From assembly GCF_001423405.1 (NCBI RefSeq), contig NZ_LMNS01000040.1, positions 62,637-126,636 of the forward strand: DNA of 64,000 nt, read 5' to 3'. This DNA is from Methylobacterium sp. Leaf123. Lineage in GTDB: Bacteria > Pseudomonadota > Alphaproteobacteria > Rhizobiales > Beijerinckiaceae. Position numbers and translations under genes: made by a program. Within the stretch, counting starts at the first letter, position 1. Every line of letters begins with the position of its first letter. Shown piece after piece: positions 57,554 through 64,000 of this stretch. The notes under the pieces were generated by a model. The model was not told the DNA's origin and ran no database searches. It saw only the letters and a program-made list of their open reading frames with translations.

Positions 57554-58300
57554 ATGCATCTCAAAGACAAAGTAGCAATCGTCACCGGAGGTAACAGCGG
57601 GATCGGCTTTGCCATTGCCCGCACATTCGTGGATGAAGGCGCACAAGTCGTCATCGTCGGGCGCCGCCAGAATGCAGTAGATGAGATTGCAGCACAGCTC
57701 GGTGCATCCGCATATGGCATTATCGGCGATGTGGCCGAGCTCGCGACCCATCAGCGTGTCGCCGACTTCGTAACCAAGCGATTCGGAAAAGCGGACATCT
57801 ATGTTGCCAACGCCGGCACCAATGTCATCGCGACGACATTGGACGTGTCGGTCGATGAATATGATAGGCAGTTCGCTACAAATGCACGCGGTGTCTTCTT
57901 CGGCGTTCAGGCCATCTTGCCGCATATCCGCGACGGCGGCAGCATCATTTTGACCAGCTCGATCGCAACCGCAAAGGTACTCGACGGCCACGCAGCCTAT
58001 GCCGGTGCAAAGGCTGCGACGGAAGCATTTGCACGCAGCTGGGCGTTGGAGCTTAAGGACCGGCGCATCCGCGTCAACGTGCTCAGTCCCGGCCCGACCG
58101 ACACGCCCATCCTCGGCAAGCTGGGCATTGCCGCAGAGGCGCGTCCTGCACTTGAGGCGCAGCTCGCCACGATTATCCCTCTGGGGCGGCTTGGCACCGC
58201 GGAGGAACTGGGGCGCGCCGCACTCTTCCTCGCATCCGATCAGTCCAGCTTCATCACTGGGATCAACCTCCGAGTCGATGGCGGCATCTCACTTGCCTGA
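57554..58300 (+). CDS. Short-chain dehydrogenase/reductase
   Basis: A 248-residue SDR: TGGNSGIGFAIARTF cofactor loop, NAGTN, catalytic Ser in ILTSSIA, YAGAK with Tyr and Lys, and C-terminal INLRVDGGI. AAAAGGAGCGGCC precedes the ATG. Likely regulated by the divergent LysR. The following intergenic region contains a stem-loop terminator candidate. Confidence 0.92.
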   Translation: MHLKDKVAIVTGGNSGIGFAIARTFVDEGAQVVIVGRRQNAVDEIAAQLGASAYGIIGDVAELATHQRVADFVTKRFGKADIYVANAGTNVIATTLDVSVDEYDRQFATNARGVFFGVQAILPHIRDGGSIILTSSIATAKVLDGHAAYAGAKAATEAFARSWALELKDRRIRVNVLSPGPTDTPILGKLGIAAEARPALEAQLATIIPLGRLGTAEELGRAALFLASDQSSFITGINLRVDGGISLA

Positions 58301-58394
58301 ATGTAAAAAAGAGCATGATGTTCAATATCTCGGACTCCAGTATTGGCGTCTTCATGTCGGCACTTATTTAGGTCTGAAGACGGATGGAAAATTA

Positions 58395-58421
58395 GGGTTC
58401 CCGACCCACGCTCGGGAACCC
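58395..58421. terminator. Hairpin between convergent SDR and ECF41 genes
   Basis: A perfect 10-bp stem (GGGTTCCCGA with its complement) and a 7-nt loop, about 95 bp after the SDR stop and 72 bp from the end of the convergent sigma gene. No strong T-tract follows on the plus strand, so termination is plausible but unproven. Confidence 0.4.
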
Positions 58422-58492
58422 ATGTTCAGCACCGATCGATTGTCAGGAGTATGGAAAGAGTACATTTTCGTCAAAGCGCAGTCTGTCTTGGA

Positions 58493-59455
58493 TCACATGC
58501 CGAGCGTAGCGGCGACGTGCCGAAGCTTGTCGGGATTGCGCACCATGTAAATCGCGGCAATGCGTCCATTGCGGACATCAAGAGCCGTGGCCTGAAGCAC
58601 ACCGCCCCGATCGGAGCTGACATAACCAGGCAATCCGTCAATGATCGCAGTGCGAAGAAGGACGGGCTCGAAGTACGCCTTGGTTGAGAGTCCTGCGAAA
58701 AGACGAAGGAGTCGATCCATGCCGTGAATTACATTAGGATAGGCGAGAACGCGGCCGCCACCGTCCGACCTGAGTTCTACATCGGCGGCGAGCAGTCGTG
58801 TGAGCGCCGCTGTGTCGCCATCACGCGATGCGGCGAAGAAGGCACGCGCGATACGATCGGCCTCCTCCGGATCCACGTGATATCGTTGGCGCCCAGACTC
58901 GACATGTTTCCGCGCGCGCACTGCGAGCTGGCGCACGGCAGTTGGCTCACGATCTAACGCTGTTGCCACCTCGGACAGAGCAACCTCAAATACATCGTGC
59001 AGGAGAAATGCCGCTCGTTCTAGTGGGGATAGCCGTTCCAGCGCTAACATCAGCGTCATTGTTATGTCGTCGGAGACTGTCTCATTTGGCTCAATAGTGC
59101 CCATAAGCGGTTCTGGAAGCCAAGCGCCGACGTAGGTTTCACGCCGAGCCCGTGCCGATTTCATTTGATCGAGACATAGTCGTGTCACAATACGTGTGAG
59201 GTAGGCGGCTGGCGTCGCAACCTCAGCCTGAACGCTGGACCAGCGCAGCCAAGCCTCTTGAAGAATATCTTCGGCCTCGCTCAATGAGCCAAGCATGCGG
59301 TAGCAGAGGCGCAGCAGTCTCGGCTTCTGTGCCTCGAACTCGGAAATTCGCCCGCTGTTCCGCGCAATTGGTTTGTCTGAGGATCCAGAGAGCATGCCCG
59401 CGCTCCACGGTGACGTCGCGAGATACCTCGCATGCAGGTCGCTACGTGAGGACAT
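58493..59455 (-). CDS. Second ECF41 (SigJ-like) sigma factor
   Basis: A 320-residue ECF41 factor, clearly paralogous to the one at 46.6 kb. It has YRMLGSLSEAEDILQEAWLRW (region 2), WLPEP (112-116) and LERLSPLERAAFLLHDVFE (region 4). The SnoaL-like extension carries DGGGR and the near-terminal NPDKL, all ECF41 hallmarks. Its N-terminus is about 30 residues longer; an ATG at 59395 would give a standard length. It overlaps the upstream membrane-protein gene by 14 bp and so is the last gene of a three-gene operon. Confidence 0.92.
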   Translation of the reverse strand: MSSRSDLHARYLATSPWSAGMLSGSSDKPIARNSGRISEFEAQKPRLLRLCYRMLGSLSEAEDILQEAWLRWSSVQAEVATPAAYLTRIVTRLCLDQMKSARARRETYVGAWLPEPLMGTIEPNETVSDDITMTLMLALERLSPLERAAFLLHDVFEVALSEVATALDREPTAVRQLAVRARKHVESGRQRYHVDPEEADRIARAFFAASRDGDTAALTRLLAADVELRSDGGGRVLAYPNVIHGMDRLLRLFAGLSTKAYFEPVLLRTAIIDGLPGYVSSDRGGVLQATALDVRNGRIAAIYMVRNPDKLRHVAATLGM

Positions 59456-59867
59456 GACGCTTTCGGGCGGATGTCATTTCGCGCCGAGCCCAGAGGACCA
59501 ACGTGCTAGCGAAAATTGCCGTCAGCGACACGCCTGGGAAGTTGCGGGCAAGGGCGTACGGCGCACAGATTCCGACGAGCACCTCCCAGATATGGAAGAG
59601 AGCGTGACCGGCGAGCCAGACCGCACTGGCACTCCAGAGCAGACTCCGCGTCGCCAGCTTCAAGCCTCCGACAAGCACGGCTCCGGCAAGCAGTGCGAAA
59701 ATCAGGCCAATTTCGCGCAGGATATGCTGATTGAATGGGCCGGTGGCGGGAACGCCGGACACATTGTCGTACCTGGTCACAGGTGCAACATGCATCGAAA
59801 GGCCGTTTGCCGCCAGGATCAGCCCGTACAAGGCTGCGAAGGACAGGCAGGAAGATGAGGCACGCAT
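59442..59867 (-). CDS. Small membrane protein of unknown function
   Basis: A 141-residue protein with four predicted helices (residues about 5-25, 48-70, 75-100 and 110-127) and no recognised catalytic motif. Start and stop overlap both neighbours: ATGA with the NmrA gene and 14 bp with the sigma gene. Its place between an NmrA protein and an ECF41 factor suggests a stress-linked membrane role or signal input; this is only inference. Confidence 0.75.
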   Translation of the reverse strand: MRASSSCLSFAALYGLILAANGLSMHVAPVTRYDNVSGVPATGPFNQHILREIGLIFALLAGAVLVGGLKLATRSLLWSASAVWLAGHALFHIWEVLVGICAPYALARNFPGVSLTAIFASTLVLWARREMTSARKRHVLT

Positions 59868-60631
59868 CAGGCGCTCCTACCGTTCCCGGTCGAGGCGGTT
59901 AACCAGGCATCGAATCGCGTCGGCATGATGCGCGCATTTACGCCCGGCGTCAGCGTGGTGTCCGTTATCGGGACGCCAAAATAGGGAGCCGCCGGATCGA
60001 CCACGATCCTGCGTGGATCGTCTCGGTGACCGAGCCAGGTGCCAACGAACTCGGCAAAAGGTGCGCGTTCCGGTCCAGCAATCTCAACGATGCCGTTCAC
60101 GGGTTCGGCAACTACGGCTTCTGCAAGCGCCTGAGCGACGTCGCGCGAGGCGATCGGTTGCATAGCTGCCGGAGAAAGGCGGACGAGGCCGCCTTCCGTC
60201 CCCTCGTCCGCGATAGATCCCATGAATTCGAAGAACTGCGTCGCGCGAATAATTGTGTAGGGGACGCTCGCCGCCGCGATCAGTTCCTCCTGCGCTAGCT
60301 TGGCTCGTAAGTAGGCTGGGGCTTGTGGTCTGTCAGAGCCAACAACCGACAGAGCGACGTGGCGGCAAACGCCAGCCACTGATTCAGCCCGGAGAAGGTT
60401 GCGTCCCGAGGTCCGAAAGAACGCCATTACGTCAGCATCCTCGAAGGACGGCGAGTTAGCGACATCGATAACGCCTTGCGCGCCGTGCAGCGCTGCAGCG
60501 AGCCCCTCGCCGGTCAGCGTGTTCACACCCGAGGCAGGCGAAGCGGGTACTGCGTCATGGCCTAGCCTGCGAAGAAGGGCGACGACTTGACGGCCAATCA
60601 GCCCGGTCCCACCGATGACGACGATCTTCAT
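59867..60631 (-). CDS. NmrA-like NAD(P)-binding protein (epimerase-type SDR)
   Basis: A 254-residue Rossmann protein with IVVIGGTGLIGRQVVALLRRLGHDAVPASP, VIDVANSPSFED, YTIIRATQFFEFMGSI and EIAGPERAPFAEFV. It is the same length as the NmrA protein at 52.8 kb and shares most of these blocks, so the two are close paralogues. It is the first gene of the NmrA-membrane protein-ECF41 operon and has an ECF41-type promoter 49 bp upstream. Epimerase-type proteins are among the known ECF41 partners. Confidence 0.92.
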   Translation of the reverse strand: MKIVVIGGTGLIGRQVVALLRRLGHDAVPASPASGVNTLTGEGLAAALHGAQGVIDVANSPSFEDADVMAFFRTSGRNLLRAESVAGVCRHVALSVVGSDRPQAPAYLRAKLAQEELIAAASVPYTIIRATQFFEFMGSIADEGTEGGLVRLSPAAMQPIASRDVAQALAEAVVAEPVNGIVEIAGPERAPFAEFVGTWLGHRDDPRRIVVDPAAPYFGVPITDTTLTPGVNARIMPTRFDAWLTASTGNGRSA

Positions 60632-60679
60632 GGTTGTCTCTCGTCTGCGCACGCCGATATCGAGGCCGGCTCGTGCGCT

Positions 60680-60706
60680 GACGAGGTAGCAGACAGCATT
60701 GTGACA
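60680..60706 (-). promoter_or_regulatory. ECF41-type promoter for the NmrA-membrane-ECF41 operon
   Basis: On the minus strand TGTCACA (60706-60700) is followed after exactly 16 bp by CGTC (60683-60680). Transcription from it would include the second sigma gene, giving positive feedback. Confidence 0.84.
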
Positions 60707-60791
60707 TCGACTGCCGACGGTGTCTGTCCGGCCGAACGCAACCTACTCGGCCTCAATGACATCGGAACTGCTGTCTCCGATCATCGCTCGA

Positions 60792-60818
60792 TGTCACAGG
60801 TGAGACGAGCGCCTCGTC
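60792..60818 (+). promoter_or_regulatory. ECF41-type promoter for the membrane adenylate cyclase gene
   Basis: TGTCACA (60792-60798), 16 bp, CGTC (60815-60818), 53 bp before the cyclase ATG. With the copy at 60680-60706 it forms a second divergent ECF41-type pair, 86 bp apart. Confidence 0.84.
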
Positions 60819-60871
60819 CATGTTCTGCGCGCCGGGTAAAAACAGTCTCGGTCGGCAACCTAGTAAGCACC

Positions 60872-62311
60872 ATGAAATTGAGCACTGGCACCCGCCTGAT
60901 GAGGTCAATGGCACGCGGTGAGCTCTGGGCCCGAAGTCCCGACGCAGGCACACTCGGGCGACGCGTTGCAGCGGCGCTCACCGAGGAGCGGCAGCGGAGC
61001 GGGCGGCTTGGCGCGCACGCGCTGACCCTAGCATATGTCAGCATCGCTATTTGGTGTGCCTTAGTCCATCCTTGGCCTGGGGCTGTCTTCTACCTTGGTC
61101 TCGTGGCCGGCTTCATTTTGCTGGCACTTGCATGGCGGCGTCTCTCACTACGGCCTATGCCGTCGCTCATGATCCTTGGCTTTGTCCTGGCGAACGCCGC
61201 CCTACTAACGGCCACTCTGCTTGTCCCGAACCCTTTCGAACCGCCACCCTGGCCCATACAAATGAAACTGCGGCCGCCCGCGTTCCCGTTCTTTTTGATG
61301 CTGGTGGCTTGGTCAACCTTCGCGCTATCACCGCGGCTGGTGGTCGGCTCAGGGCTGATCGTTGTCGTGACATGGAGTGTTGGGATCGGCATCGTGGCGC
61401 TCCGGCCCGATGCACAACTCGGCTTTGGATTGCCGGGCGCGGATCCCACGGCTTTGGCACACTACCTTGATCCGACGTTCATTGATGCCGCTGCATGGGC
61501 AACAAGCGTATTTACAGCCTGTTTGATTACAGGAATCCTTGCCGTTGTCGTGCACCATACGCAAAAACTGGTTGCAGCTCAGGCACGTGTCGAGCGCGCC
61601 CGCGATAATCTTGCACGTCACGTCTCTGCTAATCTCGTCGAAGAATTGGCCGAACTTGACGAGCCGTTCGGCCCTCCTCGCGTTCAGGACGCCGCAATCC
61701 TTTTCGCCGACGTGATCGGGTTCACGGGCCTGTGCGAAGGACGCTCGCCGCAGGCTGTCATGGCGATGCTGCGCGGCTTCCACGAGCGCATGGCCGGTTG
61801 TGTATTCGCGGCCGGAGGAACACTCGACAAGTTCGTAGGTGACAGCGTTATGGCGACTTTCGGGACCCCTAAACCAGGTCCACGAGACGCCACCAACGCG
61901 CTCGCCTGTGCTCGCAAGATGCTGGCTAGTCTCGACGCCTGGAACAACGAGCGTCGCGCCAACGACGAACCTGTTCTGCACATCGGAATCGGACTCCATT
62001 TCGGGCCGGTCGTGCTTGGCAACGTTGGCCACGAGCAGAGGCTCGAATACGCGGTGCTCGGCGACACGGTGAACGTTGCGAGCCGTCTTGAAGCGTTAAG
62101 CCGAGATCTCCAGACGTCGCTCGTAATCAGTCATACCCTAATCGAACAGATCCGCCTTGAGGTCGGCGAGTGCACCGTTGTAGGCATGCAGCGACATGCA
62201 CCTGTAGTCGTCCGGGGGCGGGAGCAGGCAACAGACGTCTGGATCTTGGCCGAGCGCGTGTGCAAGGCTTGTCCTCCGATCTCCGAGACCGAGGTCACAA
62301 CCGCGGCCTGA
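60872..62311 (+). CDS. Membrane-anchored class III adenylate/guanylate cyclase
   Basis: A 479-residue inner-membrane enzyme. About six hydrophobic helices (residues 50-225) form the sensor/anchor, followed by a short coiled linker (230-265) and a cyclase domain. Metal aspartates D280 (FADVIGF) and D324 (KFVGDSVM), K320, N401 and R405 (DTVNVASR) are all present. The second base-reading position is Ala394, so specificity is not certain. The ATG at 60872 is chosen because an ECF41-type promoter lies just upstream; a longer open frame would start inside the opposing gene. Confidence 0.9.
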   Translation: MKLSTGTRLMRSMARGELWARSPDAGTLGRRVAAALTEERQRSGRLGAHALTLAYVSIAIWCALVHPWPGAVFYLGLVAGFILLALAWRRLSLRPMPSLMILGFVLANAALLTATLLVPNPFEPPPWPIQMKLRPPAFPFFLMLVAWSTFALSPRLVVGSGLIVVVTWSVGIGIVALRPDAQLGFGLPGADPTALAHYLDPTFIDAAAWATSVFTACLITGILAVVVHHTQKLVAAQARVERARDNLARHVSANLVEELAELDEPFGPPRVQDAAILFADVIGFTGLCEGRSPQAVMAMLRGFHERMAGCVFAAGGTLDKFVGDSVMATFGTPKPGPRDATNALACARKMLASLDAWNNERRANDEPVLHIGIGLHFGPVVLGNVGHEQRLEYAVLGDTVNVASRLEALSRDLQTSLVISHTLIEQIRLEVGECTVVGMQRHAPVVVRGREQATDVWILAERVCKACPPISETEVTTAA

Positions 62312-62690
62312 ACATTTTCAAACCCGAGATCATTCTTGAAGCGGCATGTCCGTTTTGAGAAAAGCTCGCATAGGCTTCGAATGAGCAGATCAAGCGTTAA
62401 GCTGAAGGTCCGCCTCCTGACCAATGGCCAAGGTCCGGAAGCCACCCTTTGCAGCTGCTGCAAACGTTCGCTCTCAGGCTCTTGGAGAAGCAGCTTCGGA
62501 CGACTGAAACAGGTCGAAAGAGACCATTCGCTCTAGGAATTCGTCGAGGGGAAACGGTCATCCACTGGCGATAAGTTCGACTTCTCATCGCACATGTCAC
62601 ATCCGCCGACCCAGTCTCGTCCCTGTGGATGACGCGCGTTTCGCGATCCTAACGAGCTAGGCGCACGCGTGTCCCACGAAAGGGATAACG
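62312..62690. other. Intergenic region cyclase-MBL hydrolase
   Basis: Apart from the ECF41-type promoter at 62595-62621, this 379-bp gap has no supported feature. Short open frames on both strands lack domain content. Confidence 0.45.
62595..62621 (+). promoter_or_regulatory. ECF41-type promoter for the MBL-fold hydrolase gene
   Basis: TGTCACA (62595-62601), 16 bp, CGTC (62618-62621), 69 bp before the hydrolase ATG. Exact match in both boxes and spacing. Confidence 0.82.
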
Positions 62691-63638
62691 ATGACTACTG
62701 TAGTACCTGCCAATGCCGGACGAACCGATCCAGGATATGCTGGCCCTCCGCGTGTGGGGGGTGAGGAGTTGGTGCCCTCGCGCTACGCGGTGCGGATCGG
62801 TGATATCGACGTGCTAGTTGTCAGCGATGGAGTGCTGCCGCTCCCGACCAAGATGCTGGGACACAACGTCGAACCGGCCGTAAGGGCAGCTTGGTTGAAC
62901 GATATGTTCCTGCCGCAGGACGCGTTCGACTGGTCGCTGAACGTGGTTGTGGTCCGCAGCGGCGGCCAGACTGTCCTCATCGACGCCGGGTTGGGGCTGG
63001 ATCCGAACCTGAACCTGCCGCGGGCCGGGCAACTGTTCAGGCGATTGGAGGCCGTTGGCATTGATCTCGCGGCTGTGACGGACGTGGTGCTAACTCACAT
63101 GCACATGGACCATGTCGGCGGCCTCCTCGTCGACGGAGTGAAGGAGCGGCTGCGCTCGGACCTGCGGATCCACGTGGCGGCTGCCGAGGTCAAATTCTGG
63201 GAGGCGCCCGACTTTACTCACGTCAACATGCCACAGGGATTCCCTGACGCGCTTCGGGCGGCCGCCAAGCGGTTCGCGCAAGAGTACCGCAGCCAGTTGC
63301 GGCTGTTCGACGAGGAGCACCAGGTCGCGCCGGGGGTGATCGTCCAGCGCACCGGCGGCCACACTCCTGGGCACAGTGTGGTCCGCTTGGCATCCGGCGG
63401 CGACCGGCTGACGTTCGCCGGCGATGCCGTGTTCACGGTCGGGTTCGAGCACCCCGACTGGCACAACGGCTTCGAACACGATCCCGAGGAGGCGGCTCGC
63501 GTTCGCATCCGGCTCCTGCGGGAACTGGCGGCGACCGGCGAGCAGTTGATCGCCACGCACCTGCCGTTCCCGTCCGTCGGTCGGGTCGCGGTTGATGGCG
63601 ACGCATTTCGGTGGGTTCCCGTGTTCTGGGACTACTGA
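62691..63638 (+). CDS. Metallo-beta-lactamase-fold hydrolase
   Basis: A 315-residue MBL-superfamily enzyme. The metal motif HMHMDH lies at residues 136-141, with downstream ligands in GGHTPGHS and in FAGDAVF, and a final ATHLPFP. The layout resembles the lactonase-like MBL group (AHL lactonases, methyl parathion hydrolase relatives), though substrate is unproven. A cysteine-free N-terminus with no signal peptide suggests a cytoplasmic location. Controlled by an ECF41-type promoter. Confidence 0.9.
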   Translation: MTTVVPANAGRTDPGYAGPPRVGGEELVPSRYAVRIGDIDVLVVSDGVLPLPTKMLGHNVEPAVRAAWLNDMFLPQDAFDWSLNVVVVRSGGQTVLIDAGLGLDPNLNLPRAGQLFRRLEAVGIDLAAVTDVVLTHMHMDHVGGLLVDGVKERLRSDLRIHVAAAEVKFWEAPDFTHVNMPQGFPDALRAAAKRFAQEYRSQLRLFDEEHQVAPGVIVQRTGGHTPGHSVVRLASGGDRLTFAGDAVFTVGFEHPDWHNGFEHDPEEAARVRIRLLRELAATGEQLIATHLPFPSVGRVAVDGDAFRWVPVFWDY

Positions 63639-63947
63639 TTGGATGGAGCCTGTGCTGCCCCAGTCCTCAGTTGAAAGCGGGGTCCGCGCACGGGTGACTC
63701 ATCGACAATCGTTCATCCTCGGGATTTCTCCCGAGGATGCGCTTCCGTGTCATGGCGCGCCTTCCCAGCAGGTTTGAACCGGAACTTTTTTCCAGGGCCG
63801 CCTCGTCCCAGGCATCCCACAAGGCCAAGTCCTCGCTAGGCCCACATCAGGCGCATAAATTTTCCGCGCCGATGTCACAATGCGAGGAGCGCTTCTCGTC
63901 ATGTCCACGACGGTCCCGATGGGACTGGACTCAAGATGGAGCGTCAC
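63639..63947. other. Intergenic region with an ECF41-like promoter
   Basis: A 309-bp gap containing a small dyad (ATCCTCGGGATTTCTCCCGAGGAT, 63715-63738), which could terminate the MBL gene, and the variant promoter listed next. No coding sequence is supported. Confidence 0.45.
63873..63900 (+). promoter_or_regulatory. ECF41-like promoter with 17-bp spacer
   Basis: TGTCACA (63873-63879), 17 bp, CGTC (63897-63900), 47 bp before the ATG of the NmrA gene at the right edge. It has one base more than the other six sites but is in the same position relative to the gene. Confidence 0.65.
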
Positions 63948-64000
63948 ATGAAGATCGTCGTCATCGGTGGCACTGGGCTAATTGGCTCGCAGGTCGTCGC
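63948..64000 (+). CDS. NmrA-like NAD(P)-binding protein (partial, N-terminus only)
   Basis: Only the first 17 codons lie in the window: MKIVVIGGTGLIGSQVV, the dinucleotide-binding start of the NmrA group and nearly identical to the N-terminus of the gene at 59.9 kb. GGAG lies seven bases before the ATG. It would be the third NmrA paralogue in 11 kb. Confidence 0.8.
   Translation, partial: MKIVVIGGTGLIGSQVV

Noticed and set aside
59183..59220. TGTCACA at 59183 with a following CGTC, as another ECF41 promoter
   Set aside because: The spacer is 23 bp rather than 16-17 and it lies inside the sigma gene, with no start codon behind it.

Overview
This window is GC-rich alphaproteobacterial chromosome, most likely from Methylobacterium or Methylorubrum. 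That is an inference from gene content: a nuo operon whose NuoE carries a long C-terminal extension, an NDUFA12-type complex I accessory protein, a DUF2155 protein, pseudoazurin, a B12-dependent ribonucleotide reductase, a PQQ-type sugar dehydrogenase, and short intergenic repeats of the kind common in Hyphomicrobiales. I had no database access. Start codons were chosen from ribosome binding sites, overlaps and family N-termini.

Layout. 1-8.4 kb holds nuoA to nuoH on the minus strand (nuoH runs off the left edge). 8.4-28.6 kb is core genome: tRNA-Asp, a CAP-domain lipoprotein, pseudoazurin, carB, greA, an ELM1-like protein, trxB with a LysR regulator, an aroQ-accB-accC-aat run, a TetR/DUF4188 divergent pair, DUF2155, NDUFA12, and nrdJ preceded by a probable pair of NrdR boxes. 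From 28.6 kb the sequence becomes accessory. Two strong perfect hairpins lie before a three-gene operon (29.1-33.7 kb). It encodes a cyclic-nucleotide-binding-domain/class III nucleotide cyclase, a protein with two diverged cyclase domains and a flexible tail, and an E2-E1 ubiquitin-like conjugation fusion resembling Cap2 of type II CBASS. No CD-NTase and no JAB peptidase is present. This is the strongest candidate in the window for an undescribed (probably anti-phage) signalling system.

33.9-36.1 kb is a junk zone: the 3' end of an IS3-type element fused in frame to a broken GGDEF/EAL gene, beside an Asp/Glu racemase fragment. A matching outward-facing 5' IS end lies at 47.65-47.79 kb. The 13.8 kb between them therefore has IS termini at both edges. 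It carries a detoxification/redox set: HxlR, DoxX, two SDRs, MAPEG, cupins, VOC, alcohol dehydrogenase, LysR, MFS, PQQ sugar dehydrogenase, a carboxymuconolactone-decarboxylase-like protein and an ECF41 sigma factor. 47.8-54.7 kb has a cation/proton antiporter and an NmrA-cupin-EmrA-EmrB-like efflux operon divergent from an AraC regulator. 54.7-64 kb has a 168-bp MITE-like element and more oxidoreductase-type genes.

The second main result is regulatory. Six sites match TGTCACA-N16-CGTC exactly and one has N17. This is the promoter pattern known for ECF41 sigma factors. They sit before the AhpD-like gene, the first ECF41 gene, an alpha/beta hydrolase, an NmrA-membrane protein-ECF41 operon, a membrane adenylate cyclase, a metallo-beta-lactamase-fold hydrolase and a further NmrA gene at the right edge. 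Together they look like a local ECF41 regulon that includes cyclic-nucleotide synthesis.
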